From Mucilaginibacter sp. SMC90 (GTDB taxonomy: Bacteria > Bacteroidota > Bacteroidia > Sphingobacteriales > Sphingobacteriaceae), in contig NZ_CP094527.1 of the NCBI RefSeq assembly GCF_022811725.1, positions 5,890,001 through 5,954,000 of the forward strand: a stretch of DNA of 64,000 nt, written 5' to 3'. The position numbers were made by a program, and so were the translations under genes. Shown here in pieces: positions 34,666 to 43,097 of this stretch; the first letter of the stretch is position 1, and the number at the start of each line of letters is the position of its first letter. The notes under the pieces are model-generated. The model saw only the letters and a list, made by a program, of their open reading frames with translations. It did no database searches and was not told the DNA's origin.

Positions 34666-35940
34666 ATGCAGTTAGAAAAATATAAAATTGATGAAGCCAA
34701 TCACCAACAGCAGAAAGATCATCAGCGCAAATTTGATTTTGTTGCCGGTGATATCAAAGGATTAGATACCATTCTGCAAAAACTGATTGATTTTAACATT
34801 GCCATTCCGAGCTGGGCATTAGGTACCGGCGGTACACGTTTCGGCAGGTTTTCGGGTGGTGGCGAGCCACGCAGCCTGGAGGAAAAAATTGAGGACGTGG
34901 GCCTGATCCATGCACTTAACCGCAGCAGTAACTCTATTTCGCTGCACATCCCATGGGATATCCCATCTAATGCTTCGGCCGTTAAAGCTCATGCTGCGCA
35001 ATTAGGCCTACACTTTGATGCCGTTAATTCCAATACTTTCCAGGACCAGGCATCACAGGAATACAGCTATAAATTCGGCTCTTTACACCATGTGGATAAA
35101 GCCGTGCGCAAGCAGGCTGTTGCCCATAACATTGAGGTGATCAAATACGGTGTTGAGCTTGATTCAAAAGCATTATCTGTTTGGCTGTCGGACGGATCAA
35201 ATTTCCCTGGTCAACTGAATATGCGCGGTGCATTTGAGCGTACATTGGAGAGTTTACAGGAGATCTATGAGGCACTGCCTGATGACTGGAAAGTTTGGGT
35301 TGAATACAAACCGTATGAGCCAAACTTCTATTCAACCACCATTGGCGATTGGGGACAATCATACCTGCTGTCATCTAAATTAGGCCAAAAAGCACAAACA
35401 TTGGTTGATCTTGGCCATCATTTACAGGGTGCCAATATTGAGCAGATTGTTTCATTATTGCTGATGGAAGGCAAGCTGGCCGGTTTCCACTTTAACGATT
35501 CAAAATACGGTGATGACGACCTTACCGTTGGCAGTATCAATCCATATCAGCTATTCCTGATCTTTAACGAACTGGTTGAAGGTATGGATGCCCGCGGCAT
35601 GACACATGCAACCTCAATAGGCTGGATGATCGATGCATCGCACAATATAAAAGACCCTATTGAGGATCTGATTCAATCTGTAGAGGCCATCAAGATAGCC
35701 TACGCACAAGCTCTTTTGGTAGATACTCCTGCATTGGTACAGGCACAACAAGATAATGATGTGGTGCTTGCACAAGAAATTTTACAGGAGGCCTATCGTA
35801 CCGATGTTCGCCCGTTATTGGCCGAAGCAAGGTTAAGGGCAGGCGGTGCGTTGAACCCATTAGCTGTTTACAGGCAACAAAGCATCAGGGAGCAGCTGAT
35901 TGGCGAACGAGGAGCAAAAGCAGTATCAACCGGATTGTAA
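34666..35940 (+). CDS. rhaI: L-rhamnose isomerase (RhaI type)
   Basis: Cytosolic isomerase of 424 aa converting L-rhamnose to L-rhamnulose. Start MQLEKYKIDEANHQQQKDHQ and motifs WALGTGGTRFGRF, SLHIPWDIP, VWVEYKPYEPNFYSTT, LVDLGHHLQGANIEQI and FHFNDSKYGDDDL carry the metal-binding Glu/Asp/His residues of the Pseudomonas stutzeri-type RhaI TIM barrel; it is not the E. coli RhaA type. The kinase gene begins 4 bp after its stop, so the two are coupled. Confidence 0.92.
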   Translation: MQLEKYKIDEANHQQQKDHQRKFDFVAGDIKGLDTILQKLIDFNIAIPSWALGTGGTRFGRFSGGGEPRSLEEKIEDVGLIHALNRSSNSISLHIPWDIPSNASAVKAHAAQLGLHFDAVNSNTFQDQASQEYSYKFGSLHHVDKAVRKQAVAHNIEVIKYGVELDSKALSVWLSDGSNFPGQLNMRGAFERTLESLQEIYEALPDDWKVWVEYKPYEPNFYSTTIGDWGQSYLLSSKLGQKAQTLVDLGHHLQGANIEQIVSLLLMEGKLAGFHFNDSKYGDDDLTVGSINPYQLFLIFNELVEGMDARGMTHATSIGWMIDASHNIKDPIEDLIQSVEAIKIAYAQALLVDTPALVQAQQDNDVVLAQEILQEAYRTDVRPLLAEARLRAGGALNPLAVYRQQSIREQLIGERGAKAVSTGL

Positions 35941-35944
35941 GCCT

Positions 35945-37330
35945 ATGGAGCCGATACCCGTTATAGCCGTTTTTGATGTGGGTAAAACCAATAAGAAGCT
36001 GTTCCTGTTCGACGAGAACTATAAGATAGTTTTTGAACGGACGGCCCGCTTTTTGGAAACCCACGACGAGGATGGCGACGCATGTGAAAACCTCGACAGC
36101 CTGAGACTATCGGTATTTGACAGCCTGCGCGAGATTTTTAAGCATAAGCAATTCGACCTTAAGGCGGTCAATTTTTCAACCTACGGTGCCAGTTTTGTTT
36201 ATGTTGATGAGGCTGGAAAGCCGCTTACCCCACTGTATAATTACCTTAAACCATATCCGCCTGAACTGGGCAGGCAGTTTTATGAAAACTATGGCGATGA
36301 AGCCAGGTTTGCTTTAGAAACCGCCTCGCCCGTTTTGGGCAACCTTAATTCGGGCCTGCAGTTGTACAGGTTGAAATATGAGCAACCGGAGGTTTTTAAG
36401 CAGATAAAATATGCCTTGCACCTGCCCCAATACATGAGCTATCTCATCAGCGGGCAAATGGTGAGCGATCTTACCAGCATTGGCTGTCACACTGCCCTTT
36501 GGGATTTTGAGAAAAAGACTTACCACAATTGGCTAAGCGCTGAAGGGATCCTATCCAAAATGGCTCCGTTACACCCCGCAGACAATGTGCTGCCTGCTGA
36601 GTTTCCGGGCAGTACCTATAAGGTTGGTATCGGACTGCATGATAGTTCGGCTGCGCTGATCCCCTATCTCGTGAGCTTTAATATGCCTTTTGTGCTTATT
36701 TCAACAGGAACATGGTCTATCAGCTTAAACCCATTTAATCAAACGCCGCTTACTGCCGATGAACTGAAACAGGATTGCCTTAATTATCTGCAATACAAAG
36801 GCAGCCCGGTAAAAGCATCGCGCCTGTTTACTGGGTATGAATACGAGCAGCAGGTAAAACGGATAGCCACACACTTTAACAGGGACGAGATCAGGTACCG
36901 TACCATAAACTACGATCCTGCTATAGCCGCCAGGTTAAATAACCAGCCATCATTACAGGCAAACGAAAATGAAGGGTTACAGAAATCGGCATTTGAGCAG
37001 CGCGACCTGAACAGTTTTGCCGACGATGTTGAGGCTTACCACCAGCTCATGATCGATATTGTTGCCCAGCAAACCATATCAACCAATTATGTTTTAAATG
37101 GCTGCAAGGTAAAGCGCATTTTTGTTGATGGTGGTTTTAGTAAGAACAGTGTTTTCATGCATTTACTTGCACTGGCGTTTCCGCACCTGGAAGTATATGC
37201 CGCATCAATGGCACAGGCTACTGCCGTAGGTACCGCCTTAGCCATTCATCATGCCTGGAATACCAAGACACTGCCGCATGACCTAATCGAACTGAAATAT
37301 TATTCGGGGGTGCAAAGCGAGGTTGTATGA
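35945..37330 (+). CDS. FGGY-family rhamnulokinase
   Basis: Sugar kinase of 461 aa predicted to phosphorylate L-rhamnulose for the RhaEW aldolase. The N-terminal phosphate loop is VFDVGKTNKKLFLF; NFSTYGASFVYVDE, STGTWSISLNPF and FVDGGFSKNSVF mark the FGGY fold. The ATG at 35945 (4 bp after rhaI) is chosen; upstream in-frame codons overlap the rhaI end. L-fuculokinase is a conceivable alternative by family, but the position in the rhamnose operon argues for rhamnulose. Followed by a hairpin with T-run at 37345. Confidence 0.9.
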   Translation: MEPIPVIAVFDVGKTNKKLFLFDENYKIVFERTARFLETHDEDGDACENLDSLRLSVFDSLREIFKHKQFDLKAVNFSTYGASFVYVDEAGKPLTPLYNYLKPYPPELGRQFYENYGDEARFALETASPVLGNLNSGLQLYRLKYEQPEVFKQIKYALHLPQYMSYLISGQMVSDLTSIGCHTALWDFEKKTYHNWLSAEGILSKMAPLHPADNVLPAEFPGSTYKVGIGLHDSSAALIPYLVSFNMPFVLISTGTWSISLNPFNQTPLTADELKQDCLNYLQYKGSPVKASRLFTGYEYEQQVKRIATHFNRDEIRYRTINYDPAIAARLNNQPSLQANENEGLQKSAFEQRDLNSFADDVEAYHQLMIDIVAQQTISTNYVLNGCKVKRIFVDGGFSKNSVFMHLLALAFPHLEVYAASMAQATAVGTALAIHHAWNTKTLPHDLIELKYYSGVQSEVV

Positions 37331-37344
37331 AATGCATAACAGGA

Positions 37345-37370
37345 GGCTCCTATGGAGCCTTTTTATTTTT
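37345..37370 (+). terminator. Intrinsic terminator of rhamnose operon, within CTCCTATGGAG repeats
   Basis: GGCTCC-TAT-GGAGCC followed by TTTTTATTTTT, 15 bp after the kinase stop. Related short palindromes recur at 37391-37406 (GCTCCTATGGAGC) and 37440-37452 (CTCCGTAGGAG), so the terminator belongs to a dispersed repeat family. The rest of 37371-37560 holds no gene. Confidence 0.7.
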
Positions 37371-37563
37371 CCCTAATTTGCTACAAACAGTCGCTCCTAT
37401 GGAGCCAAAAAATAACCTCCAACTAATATCTTTTTGTCAACTCCGTAGGAGTATCATGTTTATAGCTACCTCAAAAGAAAATACCCGGCTCCGGTAGGTG
37501 CCTCCTCCTCTTAAACATCTATCAAATCTTAATTCTATATTAGCGTCAACCAAACAGCCTTTT

Positions 37564-38343
37564 ATGAAAAGATTGATTTTCTTTTTATTACTCATCATAT
37601 CGATTACGGCCAACGCACAGCAAACTAAACGCAAGAAAGCCATCATTGTGCTTACCTATGATGACGGTATCAACTCGCAATTAAACATTGCCATACCCCA
37701 GCTTGATTCGGCGCACCTTACGGCCACTTTCTTTTTAATGGGCAACATGACCGAAGCTACTTTGCCCCGTTGGCGTGAGGTGGGTAAAAAAGGTTATGAA
37801 CTGGCTAACCATACTTTATATCATCCCTGTCTGCTTACCAACGTAAAGGCTAACCCGGCTAATAATTCGGCTATTTATACCCCTTACATGATGCTGCGCG
37901 AGATCAATGAAATGAACACACTGCTTTTTGCTGTAGACGGTAAAACAGGTAGCCGCACTTATGCCTACCCATGCACTGAGGTTGAGGTTGGTGGTGTAAA
38001 TTACGTTGACACCCTGCGTAAAGCAGGCCTTGCAAAATATGCCCGCATAGGCGGCGGACCGGATGCCGTGATCACCGACTTTAAAAACCTCGACCCGTTA
38101 AAAGTACCTTCATGGGGCGTAACAGGCAACCCCGTAACCGGCGAAGCCCTGATAGATTTTGTGAAGAAAGTACAGCAAAGCGGCGGACTGGGCATCTTCA
38201 TGTTTCACGGTGTAGGCGGCGATTATCTGATCACCCCTGCCGATGCACACAGGCAACTGCTTAAGTATTTAAGCCAGCACCGCAACGAAATTGAGGTAAC
38301 AACATTCATGAAAGCTATGGATGAGGTTACTGCAGCAAAATAA
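37564..38343 (+). CDS. Exported polysaccharide deacetylase (NodB/CE4)
   Basis: Protein of 260 aa with an N-terminal signal peptide (ending near TANAQ). NodB homology domain: VLTYDDGINSQ supplies the catalytic base and metal Asp pair, ANHTLYHPC the metal His pair, and FMFHGVGG a late catalytic His. Removes acetyl groups from a cell-surface or dietary polysaccharide; substrate cannot be told. The ATG at 37564 starts the signal peptide; an upstream in-frame start at 37498 adds unlikely residues. Its stop abuts that of the convergent hydrolase at 38344. Confidence 0.88.
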   Translation: MKRLIFFLLLIISITANAQQTKRKKAIIVLTYDDGINSQLNIAIPQLDSAHLTATFFLMGNMTEATLPRWREVGKKGYELANHTLYHPCLLTNVKANPANNSAIYTPYMMLREINEMNTLLFAVDGKTGSRTYAYPCTEVEVGGVNYVDTLRKAGLAKYARIGGGPDAVITDFKNLDPLKVPSWGVTGNPVTGEALIDFVKKVQQSGGLGIFMFHGVGGDYLITPADAHRQLLKYLSQHRNEIEVTTFMKAMDEVTAAK

Positions 38344-39195
38344 TCAGGCTATAAGGTTAATAATATCTGCAATAACAGCTTCGTCTTTAATGATGCGTTC
38401 ATGTCCGCGGCCTTCATAAACTTTGGTTTCAATTTCGGGATGAGCCATGAGGAAACTTTCCAGAAAGTTTAAAGGCGCAATTTTATCTTCCGGATCATAG
38501 GCTAACCAATGCCGTGATATTGAACCTGCGGGGTATAAATTATTGAGGGTAAAACCAGAAGCGTTCATATCAAATTTCTCCTCAAAGTCTGCAAAGAACT
38601 TATCCTGCTCAGCCTGGGCTACATCAGCGGCATTCAGGCTGGCTATAAAATTTTCCTTCAGATTGGTTAGCGGGGCAATACTGATAAGCAAATCAGGTTT
38701 AACCCCGGTTTCCTTAATTGCCATGGCATTAGCCATACCCCCCAACGAATGCCCAATAATTACATCCGGGGCACCATATGTTTTGATCACCGCTTCGGCT
38801 GCTTTTGCAAACAGCAACAGGTTTGACAGCTCACCTTCCGAGCTTCCGTTGCCAGGCGTATCAAAGGCTATTACCTGTGTATCACCAATGTTTTTCAAGG
38901 CGGTGATGAGTTCGGCAAAATCGGCAGCTTTTGAACCCCAGCCGTGGGTGATCATGATCCTGCGGCTACCATCACCCCAAATAAATCCGTTAAATTTCAA
39001 TACCGATTTGGCAAAGTGAGGATCATCAACTTCAAGCGTAAATTGGTGGGCTTCATCAAGCAATTGCTGTTGCTGCAAACGCACCGGCATTTTAGGCGAA
39101 TAACAGATAAGCTGCCACAATAAATTGTTCATATCAGGTGCCTCGGCACCTTCAAGTGATTTCACCTGGTTAAATATTGCCTTAAATTTTTTCAT
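38344..39195 (-). CDS. Alpha/beta hydrolase
   Basis: Cytosolic protein of 283 aa. Nucleophile elbow GHSLGG, oxyanion region ITHGWGSKA, acid in YDPEDKIAP and base His in GRGHERI complete a Ser-Asp-His triad. The ATG at 39195 is chosen rather than the GTG one codon earlier. Tail-to-tail with the deacetylase, with no space between stops. Substrate unknown; esterases of this type often act on small esters. Confidence 0.83.
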   Translation of the reverse strand: MKKFKAIFNQVKSLEGAEAPDMNNLLWQLICYSPKMPVRLQQQQLLDEAHQFTLEVDDPHFAKSVLKFNGFIWGDGSRRIMITHGWGSKAADFAELITALKNIGDTQVIAFDTPGNGSSEGELSNLLLFAKAAEAVIKTYGAPDVIIGHSLGGMANAMAIKETGVKPDLLISIAPLTNLKENFIASLNAADVAQAEQDKFFADFEEKFDMNASGFTLNNLYPAGSISRHWLAYDPEDKIAPLNFLESFLMAHPEIETKVYEGRGHERIIKDEAVIADIINLIA

Positions 39196-39298
39196 CACGA
39201 AGTCGATGTATAATCGCCAAAGTAAGTAATAATCATTTTAAATATACCGAAAGGTATTTTATTTACATTACCCCGACGAAAAAACCAGTTATTGCTAT

Positions 39299-39509
39299 CT
39301 AAGAAGCTGTTCAAAATTGATAAACATAGTTTACAGGTCGATAAAACTTCATTGCCGTTGGTTTTAACCAACGGAATAATAAGTAACAATAAGAGGGCTT
39401 CAGCCTAAACCGGCTTGCATAATTAGGCTAAAGCCAATACTTTTAATTTTTTTACCGTTGGTTAAAACCAACGGCTATGATTATTTTGTATTTTTAAACA
39501 GCTTCTGAG
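39299..39509. repeat. 211-bp element with terminal inverted repeats and three inner palindromes
   Basis: Outer arms CTAAGAAGCTGTTCAAAA (39299-39316) and its imperfect complement ending TTTAAACAGCTTCTGAG (39493-39509). Inside lie CCGTTGGTTTTAACCAACGG (39355-39374), a GGGCTTCAGCCTAA / TTAGGCTAAAGCC pair (39395-39435), and CCGTTGGTTAAAACCAACGG (39455-39474). It fills most of the 39196-39510 gap and ends 1 bp before the GT2 stop. MITE-like, no coding capacity. Confidence 0.82.
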
Positions 39510-39510
39510 A

Positions 39511-40644
39511 TTACTCATCCCCTTTCAGCATCTTCAGCGAGTAAAAACTATCCCGCCAGTAAATGCCGCCCCGTACTACAGTTACAACCGATGCTTTTAA
39601 GAAATGCCAGGCCAAAAAGAATGCTGAAAACGGGATCATAAATGCGTACCACCATTTATTAGGTGGCACTATCATCATATAAATTATATGGAACACCAAC
39701 ATAATTGCAGCCATGATCCGGATTGTTGTATCACCAAAAATGAACATCAGCGGCATTGGCAGGGCTACCGATAATAACATGCTAATTACGTTAAAAACAG
39801 CCTCTGCCAGATTATAGTTGGCTACAGCAAATGAGTTTTTCTGAACGCCGCGACCGAATTCATTAAGGGTTTTGTACCATTCAAGTGAAACGTAGCCTTT
39901 AGCAGCTAAAACATCCTGGCGGAAGCCTTCTTTCTTCATTATCCGGCCAAGTTGCAGGTCGTCATCAGGACGTAGCCTGATACGGCTGTGAGTGCCAAAT
40001 CTTTCATAAGCACTTCGCCTAACCAAATTAAATGCCCCTATGCCCGATGATGCTTTTGATTTGGGATTTTTTGCTGCCCAGGGCTTCATATCAACCATAA
40101 GTATAATACTGAATGTGGCAAACACGCTGTTTAAAATAGCCGATCGCGATATCAATTCGGGTAATATGGTTAAATGATCAAGTTGCTCTTTAGCTGCATA
40201 ACCAACAGCCTTGTTGATAGCGTCAGGATGAAAAACAATATCAGCATCTGCAAAAAGCATCCACTCTTCGTTGCTGCTGAGGTATCCCTGGTACAGGGCG
40301 TTGTTTTTGCCAAGCCAACCATCTGGTAATGTGCTGATAGTGGTAACTTTGAGCTGCGGAAACTGTAAAATAAAACGCTCTAATATTTGGGCAGTGCGGT
40401 CGGTTGAGCGGTCGTTAATTACAAGGATCCGATGATTTTGGTAGTTGATATGACAAACGCTTTGCAGGGCTTTTTCAAGATCTGCTTCCTCGTTGCGTAC
40501 CGGTATAATAATAACCAAAGACGGCAGATCATCCATCAGGGGCTGCCGGCTTACCTGCTTAATTTGTTTAAAACCCCATAACAAATAAAAGTTTAATGCC
40601 AGGGTTATTACAAATATTATAACGCTGTACCAGAATAGTATCAT
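39511..40644 (-). CDS. Family 2 glycosyltransferase, membrane-bound
   Basis: Protein of 377 aa with one N-terminal helix (residues 4-25) and three or four C-terminal helices. The GT-A domain has SLVIIIPVRNEEADL, NDRSTDRT, the metal-binding ADAD and LRPDDDLQLGR acceptor-site motif. DGWLGKNNALYQG resembles enzymes related to hopanoid/carotenoid glycosyltransferases (HpnB-like). Probably glycosylates a membrane lipid on the cytosolic face; acceptor unknown. Monocistronic by appearance, with a palindromic element at its 3' end. Confidence 0.87.
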   Translation of the reverse strand: MILFWYSVIIFVITLALNFYLLWGFKQIKQVSRQPLMDDLPSLVIIIPVRNEEADLEKALQSVCHINYQNHRILVINDRSTDRTAQILERFILQFPQLKVTTISTLPDGWLGKNNALYQGYLSSNEEWMLFADADIVFHPDAINKAVGYAAKEQLDHLTILPELISRSAILNSVFATFSIILMVDMKPWAAKNPKSKASSGIGAFNLVRRSAYERFGTHSRIRLRPDDDLQLGRIMKKEGFRQDVLAAKGYVSLEWYKTLNEFGRGVQKNSFAVANYNLAEAVFNVISMLLSVALPMPLMFIFGDTTIRIMAAIMLVFHIIYMMIVPPNKWWYAFMIPFSAFFLAWHFLKASVVTVVRGGIYWRDSFYSLKMLKGDE

Positions 40645-40732
40645 GATAAATAGGTTTGGATAAAGGTGAATAAAAATCAGGGAATTTTAACGGCAAAAAG
40701 TGGCATATTGCATTACCAATTTTTAACACCTT

Positions 40733-41716
40733 ATGGAAAATATCAGCCGTAAAAAATTTATTACTTCTGCCGCATTGGCTGCTGCCGGTTTACCTTTTGG
40801 CTTAAGTGCATTGGCTAAGCAGCCGGTATCACACCAGGATGTGGCTACCCGTAACCCCATTGCAAATGAGAAAATAAAGGTGAGCATATTTTCCAAGCAT
40901 ATGCACTGGCTTAATTATGCCGAAATGGCTGCATTAACAGCCCAACTTGGTTTTGACGGCATCGACCTTACCGTACGGCCAGACGGACATGTATTGCCTG
41001 AGCGTGTTGCCGATGACTTACCTAAAGCAGTTGAAGCCATTGAAAAAGCCGGGCTTAAGGTTTACACCATAGTAACCAATATCAAAACGGCCAGCGAAAA
41101 GGATGCCGAACCCATTCTGAAAACAGCATCGGCATTAGGCATAAAATATTACCGAACAGCCTGGTTCAATTACGATAAGGCCATTAGTGTACCGGCCAAT
41201 ATCAAGACCGTTAATAAACAACTGGCCGGGCTTGCGGGTATTAACAAAAAGTATGGGATGCATGGCGGCTATCAAAACCATTCCGGCGATTTATTTGGTG
41301 CATCGCAATGGGACTTGTGGATGAGCCTTGAAGGGCTTGATCCCAACCATATAGGTTGCCAGTACGATGTGAGGCATGCAACCACCGAAGGTGCCGACAC
41401 CTGGCCTGTTACGCTTGACCTGTTGAAAGCTTATTCAAAAACCATCAACGTAAAGGATTTTTACTGGGAAAAGAAAGACGACAGATGGCAGGTAAAAAGT
41501 GTGCCCTTAGGCGAAGGTATGGTTGATTTTAAAAAGTACTTCGGCCTGCTAAAGCAATACAATATCAATGGACCAATGAGCCTGCACTGCGAGTATCCCT
41601 TAGGTGGAGCCGAAGATGGGGCACGAAAGCTGACTATCAGCAAGGATGAGTTCACGGCTGCCTTAAAAAAAGATCTGACGAGGCTGCGGGGTTGGCTGGC
41701 GGAGAATGATCTGTAG
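40733..41716 (+). CDS. Exported TIM-barrel sugar isomerase/epimerase-like protein
   Basis: Protein of 327 aa in the xylose-isomerase-like/AP-endonuclease-2 superfamily. The N-terminus has a Tat-like signal (ISRKKFITSAALAAAGLPFG), placing it in the periplasm. Barrel strands and metal-ligand candidates appear in LGFDGIDLTV, GGYQNHSGDLFG, CQYDVRHATTEG, TINVKDFYWE and MSLHCEYPLGG. Related proteins occur in sugar-degradation loci of Bacteroidota; the reaction is unknown. Substrate inference would need a wider context. Confidence 0.8.
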   Translation: MENISRKKFITSAALAAAGLPFGLSALAKQPVSHQDVATRNPIANEKIKVSIFSKHMHWLNYAEMAALTAQLGFDGIDLTVRPDGHVLPERVADDLPKAVEAIEKAGLKVYTIVTNIKTASEKDAEPILKTASALGIKYYRTAWFNYDKAISVPANIKTVNKQLAGLAGINKKYGMHGGYQNHSGDLFGASQWDLWMSLEGLDPNHIGCQYDVRHATTEGADTWPVTLDLLKAYSKTINVKDFYWEKKDDRWQVKSVPLGEGMVDFKKYFGLLKQYNINGPMSLHCEYPLGGAEDGARKLTISKDEFTAALKKDLTRLRGWLAENDL

Positions 41717-41757
41717 ATTCTAATTTTTCACTCTTTATTATTGCGCTTGTTTTATTC

Positions 41758-41860
41758 TTGCGCTCGTTTGCAACGAGCGCCGAACTTGGGTTTGCGTTTA
41801 TAACGCAACTGGCGATACAATCGCCAAACCATATTAAGCGCTCGTTACAAACGAGCGCAA
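41758..41860. repeat. Inverted repeat TTGCGCTCGTTTG family
   Basis: Left arm 41758-41780 and right arm 41838-41860 are 23 bp with one mismatch. Smaller palindromes (TTGCGTTTATAACGCAA, GGCGATACAATCGCC) lie between. A half copy reappears at 42027-42045. The 516-bp gap 41717-42232 holds this element, the next one, and AT-rich flank with the doxX promoter; no gene. Confidence 0.8.
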
Positions 41861-41879
41861 GTTTGATTTAAAAAGCCAT

Positions 41880-41972
41880 GTCATTGCGAGGAGGAACGAC
41901 GAAGCAATCTCGTAGCTATGCAATTCGGCCATGCATTGGCTACGAGATTGCCACGCTGTGCTCGGCAATGAC
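41880..41972. repeat. Palindromic GTCATTGCGAGG repeat
   Basis: Left arm 41880-41916 (GTCATTGCGAGG through ATCTCGTAGC) pairs with right arm 41939-41972 (GCTACGAGAT through GGCAATGAC), loop about 22 nt. This motif is a widely spread intergenic palindrome in many bacterial genomes. Partial fragment TAATGTCATT at 42061. Confidence 0.78.
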
Positions 41973-42232
41973 ATACTTTTTGTTTGTTTTTCCAGGAAAC
42001 TTTCATCTTCCCAACACTTGAAGCTGCAAACGAGCGCAAGTTTGCGATTGCTGCGCTCCGTAATGTCATTTTTTAATTGCAATAGGCGGATTACACTAAT
42101 TTTTCTCTTTCCTTAAAACTTGTTTTATAACAAATTTGTTACTAAATTTAGTAAAAGCATACCGGCCGTTCAGTCTCTCAACTTTACCCCCGGCTGCTGA
42201 CAACCAATTTATTTAACTAAAAGGAGGGCTTT

Positions 42233-42670
42233 ATGAATCTGGTTCATAAAATTGAACACTGGGGTGATACTCATCACCCAAAAGTATTGGATATTGTGCG
42301 CGTTGTTCTTGGCGTGTTTCTGTTGGTAAAGGGTATCACTTTTATGGAAAACACCTCGTACCTGCGGGGCATCATAAACGATCAAAATGTTATTGATGTA
42401 TCGCCCGATATGTTGATGATCCTGGTGTATTATGTATCATTTGCCCATATGGTTGGTGGCATACTGATAGCAATGGGTATCTTAACCCGCCTGGGCTGCA
42501 TTATCCAGATCCCGATATTAGTAGGTGCAGTATTTTTGATAGGCATTTTCCAGGAACCCATCAACGCCATGCTGTGGCCATCCCTTACAGCTCTGGTGCT
42601 GCTAATACTGTTTACGGTTATAGGCTCAGGGCCATGGTCATTAGATAAGATCCTATCTTTTAAGGGATAG
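42233..42670 (+). CDS. DoxX-family membrane protein
   Basis: Inner-membrane protein of 145 aa with four helices: VLDIVRVVLGVFLLVKG, a conserved YYVSFAHMVGGILIAMGILTRLG, then two C-terminal spans (PILVGAVFLIG, ALVLLILFTVIG). DoxX-like proteins are linked to quinone or redox chemistry in some hosts; role here unknown. AAAAGGAGGG five bases before ATG is an unusually strong Shine-Dalgarno for this phylum. Stands alone, with a terminator of the convergent operon downstream. Confidence 0.83.
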   Translation: MNLVHKIEHWGDTHHPKVLDIVRVVLGVFLLVKGITFMENTSYLRGIINDQNVIDVSPDMLMILVYYVSFAHMVGGILIAMGILTRLGCIIQIPILVGAVFLIGIFQEPINAMLWPSLTALVLLILFTVIGSGPWSLDKILSFKG

Positions 42671-42744
42671 GTTGTTGGAGAAATTACAGGTTGCGGTTAA
42701 GAGACCAGAGGTTGGAGGTTAGGCAATTTCTACTTTTAAAAGAA

Positions 42745-42784
42745 ACAAAAAAGCCGGAAGTCCCTGGTTTGGGGACTTACGGCT
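42745..42784 (-). terminator. Intrinsic terminator of the UBP/RR-flavoprotein operon
   Basis: Read on the minus strand: stem AGCCG-AAGTCCC with GGGACTT-CGGCT (one internal mismatch), 7-nt loop, then TTTTTTGTTTC. It lies about 27 bp after the zinc-finger gene stop. Confidence 0.82.
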
Positions 42785-42810
42785 CAAAACTTAAGACTTC
42801 CGATTTCCAA

Positions 42811-43077
42811 TTAATATCCTTTAACCGCCTCATCCACATAGCACCATAACCAGCGTTCGCCGGGTTCAGCAGATATCACTACCGGGTGTCCTGTGGCATG
42901 GAAATGCTTGGTCATATGGGTGTTAGGAGAACTATCGCAGCAAAGTGTAACGCCGCAGGTTTGGCAGGTACGCAAATGCAGCCATGAACCGTGATGTTTT
43001 ATACATTCCTCACAAACGTAATCCTTAGGTTCGGTTATGCTTTCAACAGCTTCAATGTGGGCACAGGTTTCTTCCAT
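42811..43077 (-). CDS. UBP-type zinc-finger protein
   Basis: Protein of 88 aa consisting of a single ZnF-UBP domain. Cys/His ligands: CAHIEAV, CEECIKHHGSW, LRTCQTCGVTLCC, HMTKHFHATGHP and a final ERWLWCYVDE. In eukaryotes the fold binds the ubiquitin C-terminus, but bacteria lack ubiquitin and the bacterial role is unknown. It is the last of three genes with a cNMP-domain histidine kinase and a response-regulator flavoprotein, starting 20 bp after the latter, so it may act in the same redox/stress signalling pathway. Confidence 0.88.
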   Translation of the reverse strand: MEETCAHIEAVESITEPKDYVCEECIKHHGSWLHLRTCQTCGVTLCCDSSPNTHMTKHFHATGHPVVISAEPGERWLWCYVDEAVKGY

Positions 43078-43097
43078 AAGTATAGGTGTTTGATAAT

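Noticed and set aside
39355..39474. Repeated CCGTTGGTT units as a possible CRISPR array
   Set aside because: Only two copies, inverted hairpins of unequal spacing, and no spacer-repeat periodicity or cas gene.
41880..41972. Palindrome as a possible tRNA or small RNA gene
   Set aside because: No cloverleaf or conserved tRNA boxes; it matches a known type of dispersed intergenic palindrome.
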